Assembly (NCBI GenBank): GCA_044368415.1
Contig: JBIPLJ010000003.1
Span: 62,001-126,000 of the forward strand
From: UBA4615 sp044368415
GTDB taxonomy: Bacteria; Pseudomonadota; Gammaproteobacteria; Burkholderiales; Burkholderiaceae_E
DNA: 64,000 nucleotides
Reading direction: 5' to 3'
The position numbers were made by a program, and so were the translations under genes. Positions 33,473 through 42,352 of the stretch are shown here, in pieces (within the stretch, counting starts at the first letter, position 1; each line of letters begins with the position of its first letter). The notes beneath the pieces are model-generated. The model worked only from the letters and a program-made list of their open reading frames with translations, was not told where the DNA came from and did not search any database.

Positions 33473-35332
33473 GTGAACCGCTATCCGATCTGGAAGTACG
33501 TCGTCATCGCGGTCGCCATCGCGTTCGGCCTGATCTACACGCTGCCCAACTTCTTCGGCGAGTCGCCGGCGGTGCAGGTCTCGAGCGCCAAGGCCACGGT
33601 CAAGGTCGACACGGCGGTGCTCGGGCGCATCGAGCAGGCGCTCTCGGCGGCGAAGATCGAGCAGACCGGACTACAGCTCGAGGGCAGCTCGATCCGGGTC
33701 CGGCTCAAGGACACCGACACGCAGCTCAAGGCCAAGGACGTGCTCGCGCGCGCGCTCAACCCCGACGCGGCCGATCCGGTCTACGTGGTTGCGCTCAACC
33801 TGCTGTCGGCCTCGCCGCAGTGGCTGACCTCGATGGGCGCGCTGCCCATGTACCTCGGCCTGGACTTGCGCGGCGGCGTGCACTTCCTGCTCCAGGTCGA
33901 CATGAAGGCGGCACTCGCCAAGCGCGTGGATGCCACCGTCGGCGAGGTCCGCGGGTTACTGCGCGAGAAGAACGTCCGCCATGCCGGGATCGTGCGCAAC
34001 GGCAGCACGGTCGAGGTGCGATTCCGCGAGGCCGCAGCGCTCGAGCGCGCCCGCACCGTGATCACCGACGCCAACGCCGACCTGCAGACCGTCGAGGGCG
34101 CGGCCGAGGGCGGTGAGCGTCGCCTGGTCGTCACCCTCAAGCCCACGGCCGAGCGCACGCTGCTCGACAATTCGGTCACGCAGAACATCACCACGCTGAA
34201 CAACCGGATCAACGAGTTGGGCGTGTCCGAGCCGGTGATCGCCCGCCAGGGCGCCGACCGCATCGTTGTGCAGCTGCCCGGCGTGCAGGACACGGCGCGC
34301 GCCAAGGACATCCTCGGACGTACCGCCACGCTCGAGGCGCGGCTGGTCGATCTGTCGGCCGAGGGCCAGTCAGCAATCGTCTCCCAGGGCGCCGTGCCCT
34401 TCGGCTCGGAGCTCTTCCGCCAGGGCCGCGGCGCGCCGGTCGTGCTGAAGAAGGAGCCGATCTTCACCGGCGAGCAGCTGACCTCGGCCGCCGCCACCTT
34501 CGACGAGAACCAGCGCGCAGCGGTCGCGATCTCGCTGAACGACGCGGCGGGCCGGCGCCTGCGTGAGGTCTCGCGCGAGAACATCAAGAAGCCGATGGCG
34601 GTGGTGCTGTTCGAGCGCGGCCGCGGCGAGGTGCTGACAGTCGCCACCATCCAGTCCGAGCTCGGCTCGCGCTTCCAGATTACTGGCATGGACTCGCCGC
34701 AGGCCTCGAACGACCTCGCACTGCTGCTGCGCGCGGGCGCGCTGGCCGCGCCGATGGAGATCATCGAGGAGCGCACCATTGGCCCGTCGCTCGGCGCCGA
34801 CAACATCCGCCAGGGCTTCACCTCGACGCTGTACGGCTTCATCGCGATCGCCGCGTTCATGGTCGTCTACTACCTGCTGATGGGCGTGATCTCGACGGTG
34901 GCGCTGGCAGTGAACCTGCTGCTGCTGATCGCGCTGCTGTCGCTGCTGCAGGCCACACTGACGCTGCCGGGTATCGCTGCGATCGCGCTCACGCTCGGCA
35001 TGGCAATCGACGCAAACGTGCTGATCAACGAGCGCATCCGCGAGGAACTGCGCAATGGCGCGACCCCCCAGGCCGCGATCGCGACGGGTTACGAGCGTGC
35101 CTTCGGCACAATCCTCGACTCCAACATCACCACGCTCATCGCCGGCATCGCACTGCTCGCCTTCGGTTCGGGCGCGGTGCGCGGCTTCGCGGTGGTCCAC
35201 TGCCTGGGCATTCTGACCTCGATGTTCTCGGCGGTCGTGGTGTCGCGCGGCATGGTCAACCTCTGGTACGGACGGCGCAAGAAACTGTCCTCGATCTCGA
35301 TCGGCCAGATCTGGAAGCCGAACGGAGCCTGA
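33473..35332 (+). CDS. secD: SecD, protein-export membrane protein
   Basis: A 619-residue protein: one N-terminal membrane segment, a large periplasmic domain (LGLDLRGGVHFLLQVD, LNNRINELGVSEPVIARQG) and five C-terminal segments with IALTLGMAIDANVLINERI. It uses the proton gradient to pull proteins through SecYEG. GTG start. It ends 3 bp before secF. Confidence 0.97.
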   Translation: MNRYPIWKYVVIAVAIAFGLIYTLPNFFGESPAVQVSSAKATVKVDTAVLGRIEQALSAAKIEQTGLQLEGSSIRVRLKDTDTQLKAKDVLARALNPDAADPVYVVALNLLSASPQWLTSMGALPMYLGLDLRGGVHFLLQVDMKAALAKRVDATVGEVRGLLREKNVRHAGIVRNGSTVEVRFREAAALERARTVITDANADLQTVEGAAEGGERRLVVTLKPTAERTLLDNSVTQNITTLNNRINELGVSEPVIARQGADRIVVQLPGVQDTARAKDILGRTATLEARLVDLSAEGQSAIVSQGAVPFGSELFRQGRGAPVVLKKEPIFTGEQLTSAAATFDENQRAAVAISLNDAAGRRLREVSRENIKKPMAVVLFERGRGEVLTVATIQSELGSRFQITGMDSPQASNDLALLLRAGALAAPMEIIEERTIGPSLGADNIRQGFTSTLYGFIAIAAFMVVYYLLMGVISTVALAVNLLLLIALLSLLQATLTLPGIAAIALTLGMAIDANVLINERIREELRNGATPQAAIATGYERAFGTILDSNITTLIAGIALLAFGSGAVRGFAVVHCLGILTSMFSAVVVSRGMVNLWYGRRKKLSSISIGQIWKPNGA

Positions 35333-35335
35333 CCC

Positions 35336-36274
35336 ATGGAATTTTTCCGCATCAAGGGCGACATCCCGTTCATGCGCCACGCGCTGGTGCTGAACGTGAT
35401 TTCAGTGGCGCTGTTCATCGCAGCCGTCGCCTTCCTCGCGATCCGCGGCCTGCACTTTTCCATCGAGTTCACCGGCGGCACGGTGATGGAGGTCGCCTAT
35501 CCTCAGGCGGCCGACCTGACGAAGATCCGCGAGACGGTCGGCGGCCTGAAGTTCGACGAGGTGCAGGTACAGAACTTCGGCACCTCGCGCGACGTGATGA
35601 TCCGGCTGTCGATCGCCAAGGGCACGACCTCCGCCCAGCAGAGCGAGACCGTGATGACCGCGCTCAAGGCGGTGGATCCGTCGGTGGAGCTGCGCCGCGT
35701 GGAGTTCGTCGGGCCGCAGGTCGGCCGCGAGCTCGCCACCGACGGCGCGCTCGCGCTGCTGATGGTGATCGTCGGCATCATGATCTACCTGGCCTTCCGC
35801 TTCGAGTGGAAGTTCTCGGTCGCCGCGATCATCGCCAACCTGCACGACGTGATCATCATCCTGGGCTTCTTCGCCGCTTTCCAGTGGGAGTTCTCGCTCT
35901 CGGTGCTGGCGGCGGTGCTGGCGGTGCTTGGCTATTCGGTCAACGAGTCGGTCGTCATCTTCGACCGGATCCGTGAGACCTTCCGCGGCAACCGCAAGAT
36001 GGACACGGTACAGGTCATCGACCACGCGATCACCTCCACCATCTCGCGCACCATGATCACCCACGGCTCGACGCTGATGATGGTGCTGGCGATGCTGTTC
36101 TTCGGCGGCCCGACGCTGCACTACTTCGCGCTGGCGCTTGCGATCGGCATCTGCTTCGGCATCTATTCATCGGTCTTCGTCGCCGCCGCCATCGCGATGT
36201 GGCTGGGCGTCAAGCGCGAGGACCTGATCAAGCCGATCAAGAAAAAAGAAGGCGCCGAGGCCGAGCTTCCTTGA
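35336..36274 (+). CDS. secF: SecF, protein-export membrane protein
   Basis: A 312-residue partner of SecD with the same topology in short form: FSIEFTGGTVMEVAY, then VLAVLGYSVNESVVIFDRIRE and STISRTMITHGSTL. The C-terminal tail is Lys/Glu rich. Cotranscribed with secD. Confidence 0.97.
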   Translation: MEFFRIKGDIPFMRHALVLNVISVALFIAAVAFLAIRGLHFSIEFTGGTVMEVAYPQAADLTKIRETVGGLKFDEVQVQNFGTSRDVMIRLSIAKGTTSAQQSETVMTALKAVDPSVELRRVEFVGPQVGRELATDGALALLMVIVGIMIYLAFRFEWKFSVAAIIANLHDVIIILGFFAAFQWEFSLSVLAAVLAVLGYSVNESVVIFDRIRETFRGNRKMDTVQVIDHAITSTISRTMITHGSTLMMVLAMLFFGGPTLHYFALALAIGICFGIYSSVFVAAAIAMWLGVKREDLIKPIKKKEGAEAELP

Positions 36275-36288
36275 GAAGCGGCGCCGCG

Positions 36289-36582
36289 ATGTCCGATTCC
36301 CCCGTCCCGATCGAGGTCCGACACTTGCCCGAGGCGAACCGCTTCGAGGCCATGGTCGACGGCCGTTCATGCCACCTCGATTACCTGATCGACGGCAGTA
36401 CCCTGCGCATCCACCACACCGAAGTGCCCTCCGCGCTCGAGGGCCGAGGGATCGCCGCGGCCTTGACCCGGGCGGCGATCGACCATGCGCGGGCGAACGG
36501 CCTGCGGGTGCAACCGCTGTGCGGCTACGCGCGGGCGTGGTTGCGCCGTCACCCCGAGCACGCGGACCTGGTCGCACGCTGA
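36289..36582 (+). CDS. Small GNAT-fold N-acetyltransferase-like protein
   Basis: A 97-residue protein of the short YidJ/Gtn-like GNAT type: the EVPSALEGRGIAAALTRAAID segment is the acetyl-CoA-binding V/A-x-x-GxGIA loop, followed by VQPLCGYARAWLRRHPEHADL. Acceptor unknown. The start MSDSPVPIEVRH at 36289 is 14 bp after secF; upstream frame is secF overlap. Confidence 0.8.
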   Translation: MSDSPVPIEVRHLPEANRFEAMVDGRSCHLDYLIDGSTLRIHHTEVPSALEGRGIAAALTRAAIDHARANGLRVQPLCGYARAWLRRHPEHADLVAR

Positions 36583-36692
36583 CGCGCGTCGGCGCGCCTT
36601 TGCGGGCCCCGGACCCCGACGGGCGCTGCCGCCCCGTAGAATCGGGGCGATGCGGCCCGTTCCGGCGCTGCACCCTCGCCCGCCCGACTCCG

Positions 36693-37358
36693 ATGCCGAC
36701 CACCGCCACGCACCGCATCCGCGTCTGGGACCTGCCGACGCGGCTGTTCCATTGGAGCCTCGCGGCGCTGATCATCGTGTCCTTCGTGACCGTCAAGCTC
36801 GGCGGCAACCTGATGGTCTGGCACGAGCGCAGCGGCTACGCGATCCTGACGCTGCTGCTGTTCCGGCTCGCCTGGGGCGTTGCCGGCGGGCACTATGCGC
36901 GCTTCGCGGCCTTTGTGCGCGGGCCAGGGACGGTGCTCGCCTACCTGCGCGGGGCGGGCGGCGCGGTGCACGCGCCCGGCCACAACCCGCTGGGCGCGCT
37001 GTCGGTGCTCGGGCTGCTCGCGGTGGTCGGATTCCAGGCCGCCTCGGGGCTGTTCACCAACGACGACATCGCCTTCGAGGGACCGCTGTCGGTGAAGGTC
37101 AGCGGCGCGACCGCGAGCCTCCTGACCACGCTGCACCGCTGGAACGAGAAGACGATCATCGCGCTGGTCGCGCTGCACTTGGCCGCGATTCTGTACTACC
37201 GCTTCGGCAAGCGCCGCGACCTGGTCGGGCCGATGGTCTCGGGCGACGCCGAGTTCCCCGATAACTGGCCGGCGAGCCGGGACGACACGATGCTGCGGCT
37301 GCGTGCGCTGGTGATCGCGGCAGCGTGCGCTGGTGTGGTGACCTGGATCGTGCGCTGA
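36693..37358 (+). CDS. Cytochrome b561-type di-heme membrane protein
   Basis: A 221-residue protein with four or five hydrophobic segments and spaced heme-ligand histidines (LFHWSLAAL, HERSGYAIL, HRWNEKTIIALVALHLAAILYYRFGKRRDLVGPM). The last string is typical of the b-type subunits of Ni-Fe hydrogenase/b561 family found next to soluble cytochromes c. It would pass electrons between quinones and a c-type cytochrome. The cytochrome c' gene lies 0.5 kb away on the other strand. Confidence 0.83.
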   Translation: MPTTATHRIRVWDLPTRLFHWSLAALIIVSFVTVKLGGNLMVWHERSGYAILTLLLFRLAWGVAGGHYARFAAFVRGPGTVLAYLRGAGGAVHAPGHNPLGALSVLGLLAVVGFQAASGLFTNDDIAFEGPLSVKVSGATASLLTTLHRWNEKTIIALVALHLAAILYYRFGKRRDLVGPMVSGDAEFPDNWPASRDDTMLRLRALVIAAACAGVVTWIVR

Positions 37359-37373
37359 CGCGGCGCCCTCTGA

Positions 37374-37835
37374 TCAGTCGGGCTGCGGCGTGCGGCGTGG
37401 CCGGCGCGCCGCGGCCACGAAGCCGTCGCGCATCCGCAGCAGGTGCGCGTCGAGCGCCTCGAAGTCCTGCGCCACGTAGCCGCGGAACGCTCGCCGGCAG
37501 TAGGCCACGTGCGGGCCGAAGACGCGCAAAAACTCCGCATCGCCCGCCGGCGTGAGCCGCACGATCACGCTGCGCCGGTCCTCGGGCACCACTACGCGCT
37601 CGACGAAGCCGCGCTCCACCAGCCGGTCGACGACGCCGGTCAGCGTGCCCTTGGTGATGAGCGTGTGCTGGCCGAGCGCCTTGGTCGACATGCCGGGCGT
37701 GTTGCCCAGCGTCGCGATCACGTCGAACTGCGCGGGCGTCAGCCCGAGCTCTCGCACATGACGGCCCGACAGGCGCTCGAAGGCCTGGAAGGTCTCGGAC
37801 AACAACCGAAGGGACCGCTGGTACCGCTCGCCCAT
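37374..37835 (-). CDS. MarR-family transcriptional regulator
   Basis: A 153-residue winged-helix protein: LTPAQFDVIATLGNTPGMSTKALGQ (recognition helix region), KGTLTGVVDRLVERGFVER, EDRRSVIVRLTPAGD (wing). The operon partner is cytochrome c', which ends 23 bp upstream. A palindrome at the cytochrome promoter may be its operator. Effector unknown; there is no conserved N-terminal Cys of the OhrR type. Confidence 0.88.
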   Translation of the reverse strand: MGERYQRSLRLLSETFQAFERLSGRHVRELGLTPAQFDVIATLGNTPGMSTKALGQHTLITKGTLTGVVDRLVERGFVERVVVPEDRRSVIVRLTPAGDAEFLRVFGPHVAYCRRAFRGYVAQDFEALDAHLLRMRDGFVAAARRPRRTPQPD

Positions 37836-37858
37836 GCCGTGTCAGACGGCCCCGCGCG

Positions 37859-38305
37859 TCAGTCGCGACGGAAGTCGTCGTGGCAGCCTTTGCAAGTGGC
37901 GGCGGCCGAACCGAACGCGGTCTTGAGCGTGCCCGCATCGCCGGCGGCGGCCGGCAGCTTGGCCGTCTCGGTGACCATCTTGTCGTAGGCGGCCTGGAAC
38001 TTCGCGGTGTCCTTCCAGATCTCGGGCTTGGCCCGGGTGTTCAGCCCCGTCTCGGACCCGACCGGGAAGGCGCCGCCCGGCAGCTTCGACAGCGTGGCGA
38101 CCAGCGCGGCGTTCTCGCCAGCGATCTTCGCGTCGTAGGGGATGCGCCCGTTCACCATCGCGCCGAGGCGGCCGAAGTGGGTGCCGAGGACCGAGTAGGC
38201 GGACTGGCGGTACTTGATCGCGTCTTCGGGCTTGGCGAACTGGGCCTGGGCGGCGAAGGGCAGCAGGGCGGCGAGGACTGCCGTAGCGGCGAGGGTGTGA
38301 TTCAT
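37859..38305 (-). CDS. Cytochrome c' (class II)
   Basis: A 148-residue protein with a signal peptide cleaved after about residue 21 (AAQA|Q) and the heme-binding CKGCH at 138-142, near the C-terminus as in class II cytochromes. The four-helix bundle (EDAIKYRQSAYSVLGTHFG) matches. Such proteins bind NO or act in electron transfer in the periplasm. It is the promoter-proximal gene of a two-gene unit with marR. Confidence 0.93.
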   Translation of the reverse strand: MNHTLAATAVLAALLPFAAQAQFAKPEDAIKYRQSAYSVLGTHFGRLGAMVNGRIPYDAKIAGENAALVATLSKLPGGAFPVGSETGLNTRAKPEIWKDTAKFQAAYDKMVTETAKLPAAAGDAGTLKTAFGSAAATCKGCHDDFRRD

Positions 38306-38362
38306 CGGGTCTCCGTGAGTGACCGGTGGGACGCCCGGCGCCGGTTGAGCCGGACTCAGACG

Positions 38363-38398
38363 GTTCGGACCACAACAGTCCTAACACGAACGATCATA
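38363..38398 (-). promoter_or_regulatory. Extended -10 promoter with palindromic operator before cytochrome c'-marR
   Basis: On the minus strand TGGTATGAT (extended -10; TATGAT at 38398-38393) is followed directly by an imperfect palindrome GTTAGGACTG-TTG-TGGTCCGAAC (38385-38363). It would cover the transcription start, a normal place for MarR autorepression. Confidence 0.5.
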
Positions 38399-38492
38399 CC
38401 AGCGCTTCGCGCGTCGCGTCGCGTCGCGCTGCATTGAACCGGCTTCGATCCGACACGGTCCGCACGCGGCAGGCCGTGCCGCGGCCGCCTGC

Positions 38493-39896
38493 TCAGACCC
38501 GGCGAGCCAGTTCCGCGGCACGGCCGATGTACGAGGCCGGGGTCAGCGCACGCAGCCGCGCCTTCGCGTCGTCGGGGATGTCCAACCGGTCGACGAACTC
38601 GGCCAGCGCCTCGGCGGTGATGCCCTTGCCGCGGGTCAGTTCCTTGAGCTGCTCGTACGGGTTGGGCACACCGTAGCGCCGCATCACCGTCTGCACCGGC
38701 TCGGCGAGCACCTCCCAGCAGCCGTCGAGGTCCTCGGCCAGCCGCTGCGGGTTGACCTCGAGCTTCTTCAGGCCGCGCAGGCAGGCGTCCCAGGCGAGCA
38801 GCGTGTGGCCGAACGCGTTGCCGACGTTGCGAAGCACCGTGGAGTCGGTCAGGTCGCGCTGCCAGCGCGACACCGGCAGCTTGTCGGCCAGGTGGCGCAG
38901 CAGCGCGTTCGCGATCCCGAGGTTGCCCTCGGAGTTCTCGAAGTCGATCGGGTTGACCTTGTGCGGCATCGTCGACGAGCCGATCTCGCCGGCCCGGGTG
39001 CGCTGCTTGAAGTAGCCCACCGAAATGTAGCCCCACATGTCGCGGTCCAGGTCGACGAGGATGGTGTTGGTCCGCGCGATCGCGTCGAAGAGCTCGGCCA
39101 TCCAGTCGTGCGGCTCGATCTGGATCGTCCACGGGTTGAAGGCGAGCCCCAGCGGCCCCTCGACGACGCCGCGCGAGAAGGCCTCCCAGTCGACCTCCGG
39201 ATAGGCCGACAGGTGCGCGTTGAAGTTGCCGACCGCGCCGTTCATCTTGGCGGTCGGGCGCACCGCGGCGATCCGCTCGCGGGCGCCCTTGAGCCGGGCC
39301 ACGACGTTGGCGAGCTCCTTGCCGAGCGTGGTCGGCGTCGCCGGCTGGCCGTGGGTGCGCGAGAGCATCGGCAACGCGGCGTGGGCATGCGCCATCGCGC
39401 GCAGCATGTCGACGACCGCGTCGAGCGCCGGCAGCAGCACGGTGTCGCGCGCGGCGGTGTACATCATCGCGTGAGAGGTGTTGTTGATGTCCTCGGACGT
39501 GCAGGCGAAGTGGATGAACTCAGAGGCGCGCTCGAGCTCCGCATCGCCGGCCACGCGCTCCTTCAGGAAGTACTCGACCGCCTTGACGTCGTGGTTGGTG
39601 ACCGCCTCGATCGCCTTGACCCGCGCCGCGTCCGCCGAACTGAACCCGGCTGCCACCGCGCGCAGCCGCTCGCGTGCGCCGGGCGAGAAGCGCGGCAGCT
39701 CCGGCAGGCCGAGGTCGGACAGGGCGACCAGCCATTCGACCTCGACGCTTACGCGGTGGCGCACGAAGGCGGCCTCGGACAGCAGCGGCCGCAGCGCGGC
39801 CACGCGGGACGCATAGCGGCCGTCCAGCGGCGACAGCGCGTCGAGTTCGAAGGCGGCGGATGCCGGCGCGGACGGAGGGGGAGGTGTGGCGCTCAT
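38493..39896 (-). CDS. purB: Adenylosuccinate lyase
   Basis: A 467-residue fumarase/aspartase-superfamily enzyme. The signature loop GSSTMPHKVNPIDFENSEG is complete, with TSEDINNTSHAMM and RTHGQPATPTTLGKE. It cleaves adenylosuccinate and SAICAR in purine synthesis. The frame begins at the ATG 39896 with a Pro/Ala-rich leader of about 12 residues. Confidence 0.97.
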   Translation of the reverse strand: MSATPPPPSAPASAAFELDALSPLDGRYASRVAALRPLLSEAAFVRHRVSVEVEWLVALSDLGLPELPRFSPGARERLRAVAAGFSSADAARVKAIEAVTNHDVKAVEYFLKERVAGDAELERASEFIHFACTSEDINNTSHAMMYTAARDTVLLPALDAVVDMLRAMAHAHAALPMLSRTHGQPATPTTLGKELANVVARLKGARERIAAVRPTAKMNGAVGNFNAHLSAYPEVDWEAFSRGVVEGPLGLAFNPWTIQIEPHDWMAELFDAIARTNTILVDLDRDMWGYISVGYFKQRTRAGEIGSSTMPHKVNPIDFENSEGNLGIANALLRHLADKLPVSRWQRDLTDSTVLRNVGNAFGHTLLAWDACLRGLKKLEVNPQRLAEDLDGCWEVLAEPVQTVMRRYGVPNPYEQLKELTRGKGITAEALAEFVDRLDIPDDAKARLRALTPASYIGRAAELARRV

Positions 39897-39931
39897 GAGG
39901 ACGCGATGCTAGCACCCGCACCCGCGTGCGA

Positions 39932-39937
39932 TATAGT
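39932..39937 (+). promoter_or_regulatory. Possible -10 box (TATAGT) for the YibF-like GST gene
   Basis: TATAGT in the 69-bp purB/GST divergent region, 29 bp before the ATG. No clear -35. Confidence 0.35.
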
Positions 39938-39965
39938 GCGCGGCCAGACACTGTCGAGCCATCCA

Positions 39966-40580
39966 ATGAAGCTGATCGGATCCGTCGGCAGCCCGTACGT
40001 CCGCAAGGTGCGGGTCGTGCTCGCAGAGAAGAAGATCGACTATCGCTTCGAACGCGAGGACGTGTGGTCGCCCACGACCACGATCGGACAGGTCAATCCG
40101 CTGGGCAAGGTGCCGACGCTGATCACCGATGACGGCGCGGCGGTGTTCGACTCCCGCGTGATCGCCGAGTACCTCGACACCGTCACTCCGATCGCCCGCC
40201 TGATCCCGCCCTCGGGGCGCTCGCGCGTCGAGGTCCGCTCCTGGGAGGCGCTGTGCGACGGCTTGCTCGACGCCGCCATCCTCGCGCGGCTCGAGGCCAA
40301 CCGCAGCGATCCGGCGCAGCGCAGCCCCGCCTGGATCGAGCGCCAGATGGGCAAGATCGACGCGACCCTCGTCGCGATGTCCAGCGGCCTCGGCGACAAG
40401 CCGTTCTGCTGCGAAGGCAAGTATTCCCTGGCCGACATCGCGATGGGCTGTGCGCTCGGCTACCTCGACTTCCGCTTCCCGCAGATCGACTGGCGCGAGC
40501 GCCATCCCAACCTTGCGAAGCAAGCGGTCAAGCTGTTCGCACGGCCCGCGTTCGTCGAGACGGCGCCTTCGCCGGCCTGA
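39966..40580 (+). CDS. Glutathione S-transferase, YibF-like
   Basis: A 204-residue GST. The start MKLIGSVGSPYVRKVRVVLAEK and NPLGKVPTLITDDG, FDSRVIAEYLD are very close to the YibF type, with Ser in place of Cys/Tyr at the active site. The helical domain has DGLLDAAILARLE. Substrate unknown. Divergent from purB. Confidence 0.88.
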   Translation: MKLIGSVGSPYVRKVRVVLAEKKIDYRFEREDVWSPTTTIGQVNPLGKVPTLITDDGAAVFDSRVIAEYLDTVTPIARLIPPSGRSRVEVRSWEALCDGLLDAAILARLEANRSDPAQRSPAWIERQMGKIDATLVAMSSGLGDKPFCCEGKYSLADIAMGCALGYLDFRFPQIDWRERHPNLAKQAVKLFARPAFVETAPSPA

Positions 40581-40622
40581 CCCGGACCCCGTGACCTGGG
40601 CCCCGTAGTCCGGGCCCCGTGA
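40581..40622 (+). repeat. 14-bp tandem repeat, 3 units, in the GST / glutamate-synthase-like junction
   Basis: Units CCCGGACCCCGTGA, CCTGGGCCCCGTAG and TCCGGGCCCCGTGA fill the whole 43-bp space between two convergent genes. The unit length and composition resemble the 14-bp repeat at 14247. Confidence 0.8.
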
Positions 40623-40623
40623 C

Positions 40624-42222
40624 TCAAATCGCCGGCGCGAACGAGTCGGGCCGCGCGCGCGACCAGAACATCCGGTAGACCGGCGCGTCCGCGTCGCCGT
40701 CGAGCAGCTCGCCCGGCTGCAGCGCCGGATACAGCGTCGACAGCATCCGGATCTCGTGCCCGCTGACCCGCCGCACGATGTGGTCCGCGCGCAGCTGCGA
40801 GGGATGTGTCAGGCCCGCGGCCGCCACCAGCTCGGCCAGTGCCTTGAGCGTGTTCTGGTGGAAGCTGAAGACGCGCTCGGCCTTGTCGGGCACCACCAGC
40901 GCCCGCTGGCGCGCCGGATCCTGCGTGGTGACGCCGGTCGGACAGCGCCCGGTGTGGCAGTTCATCGCCTGGATACAGCCGAGCGCGAACATGAAGCCGC
41001 GCGCGCTGTTGCACCAGTCGGCGCCCAGCGCCATGGTGCGCGCCACGTCGAACGCGCTGGTCAGCTTGCCGGCCGCGCCGATCCGCACGCGGTCGCGCAG
41101 CCCCAGGCCGATCAGCGTGTTGTGGACCAGCATCAGCGCCTCCTGCATCGGCGTGCCGACCCGGTCGATGAACTCGGCGGGCGCCGCACCCGTGCCGCCC
41201 TCCTTGCCGTCGACCACGATGAAGTCGGGCGTGATGCCGGTCTCCCGCATAGCCTTGGCGATCGCGAACCACTCCCACGGATGACCGATCGCGAGCTTGA
41301 AGCCGGTGGGCTTACCGCCGGACAGCGTGCGCAGCCGGTCGACAAACTGCAGCAGGCCGATCGGCGTGTCGAAGGCCGAATGCGAGGCCGGCGACACGCA
41401 GTCGACCCAGGCCGGCACGCCGCGCGCCGCGGCGATCTCGGGGGTGACCTTCGGGCCGGGCAGCACGCCGCCGTGACCGGGCTTGGCGCCCTGCGACAGC
41501 TTGACCTCGATCATCCGGACCTGATCGGCACAGGCGTTCTCGACGAAGCGCTCGGTGTCGAAGCGGCCCTCGGCATCACGGCAGCCAAAGTAGCCCGAGC
41601 CGATCTCCCAGATCAGGTCGCCGCCGTGCTCGCGGTGGTAAGCAGAGATCGAGCCCTCGCCGGTGTCGTGCGCAAAACGGCCCCGTTTTGCACCCTGGTT
41701 CAGCGACCGGATTGCGTTGGCCGACAGCGAGCCGAAGCTCATCGCCGAGATGTTGAACACCGACGCGTCGTACGGCCGCGTGCACGCCGGCCCGCCGATC
41801 GAGAGGCGAAAGTCGTGCGAGCGCACCGGCGCCGGCGCGATCGAGTGGTTGATCCATTCGTAGCCGGCGGCATAGGCGTCGAGTTGCGTGCCGAAGGGCC
41901 GCTTGTCGAGGTCCTGCTTGGCGCGCTGGTAGACGATCGCGCGCTGCTGGCGCGAGAACGGCACGGCGTCGGTATCGGACTCGATCAGGTACTGGCGGAT
42001 CTCCGGCCGGATCATCTCGAAGAGGAACCGGGCGTGACCGAGGACGGGATAGTTACGCAGCACCGCGTGCCGGGTCTGCAGCAGGTCGACGACGCCGACC
42101 GCGGCCAACGCGCCGCTGATCAGCGACCACCAGCCGGACACCATGCCCTCGCGCCAGAGCAGCAGCAGCGGGGTCGCGGCGATGAGGGCGGCAAAGGTCG
42201 CGTAGCGCAGGAAACGGGTCAT
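40624..42222 (-). CDS. FMN-binding glutamate-synthase-family protein, membrane-anchored
   Basis: A 532-residue protein. Two hydrophobic segments at the N-terminus (about 5-50) precede a GltB-type FMN/synthase domain: FNISAMSFGSLSANAIRSLN, GEGSISAYHREHGGDLIWEIGSGYFG, EVKLSQGAKPGHGG, DGKEGGTGAAP and the Cys-rich CIQAMNCHTGRCPTGV that would hold a 3Fe-4S cluster. It lacks the glutaminase domain, so ammonia- or other-substrate chemistry is likely. Common in proteobacteria, physiological role unclear. Confidence 0.88.
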   Translation of the reverse strand: MTRFLRYATFAALIAATPLLLLWREGMVSGWWSLISGALAAVGVVDLLQTRHAVLRNYPVLGHARFLFEMIRPEIRQYLIESDTDAVPFSRQQRAIVYQRAKQDLDKRPFGTQLDAYAAGYEWINHSIAPAPVRSHDFRLSIGGPACTRPYDASVFNISAMSFGSLSANAIRSLNQGAKRGRFAHDTGEGSISAYHREHGGDLIWEIGSGYFGCRDAEGRFDTERFVENACADQVRMIEVKLSQGAKPGHGGVLPGPKVTPEIAAARGVPAWVDCVSPASHSAFDTPIGLLQFVDRLRTLSGGKPTGFKLAIGHPWEWFAIAKAMRETGITPDFIVVDGKEGGTGAAPAEFIDRVGTPMQEALMLVHNTLIGLGLRDRVRIGAAGKLTSAFDVARTMALGADWCNSARGFMFALGCIQAMNCHTGRCPTGVTTQDPARQRALVVPDKAERVFSFHQNTLKALAELVAAAGLTHPSQLRADHIVRRVSGHEIRMLSTLYPALQPGELLDGDADAPVYRMFWSRARPDSFAPAI

Positions 42223-42352
42223 CGGCCAGAGCCCCCGATCAGCGAAGGTGGCGCAGTGTAGCTCAGCCGTCCGGTCCGCCGATGCCCCGGGCGACCGCTC
42301 GGACCCTACCCCGCGGAGCCCATCGCGCAGTCAGCCCCCGCCCAGCGCAACC

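Noticed and set aside
38409..38428. GCGTC pentamer run upstream of the cytochrome c' promoter
   Set aside because: Three or four units of a GC-rich pentamer are weak evidence in DNA of this composition.
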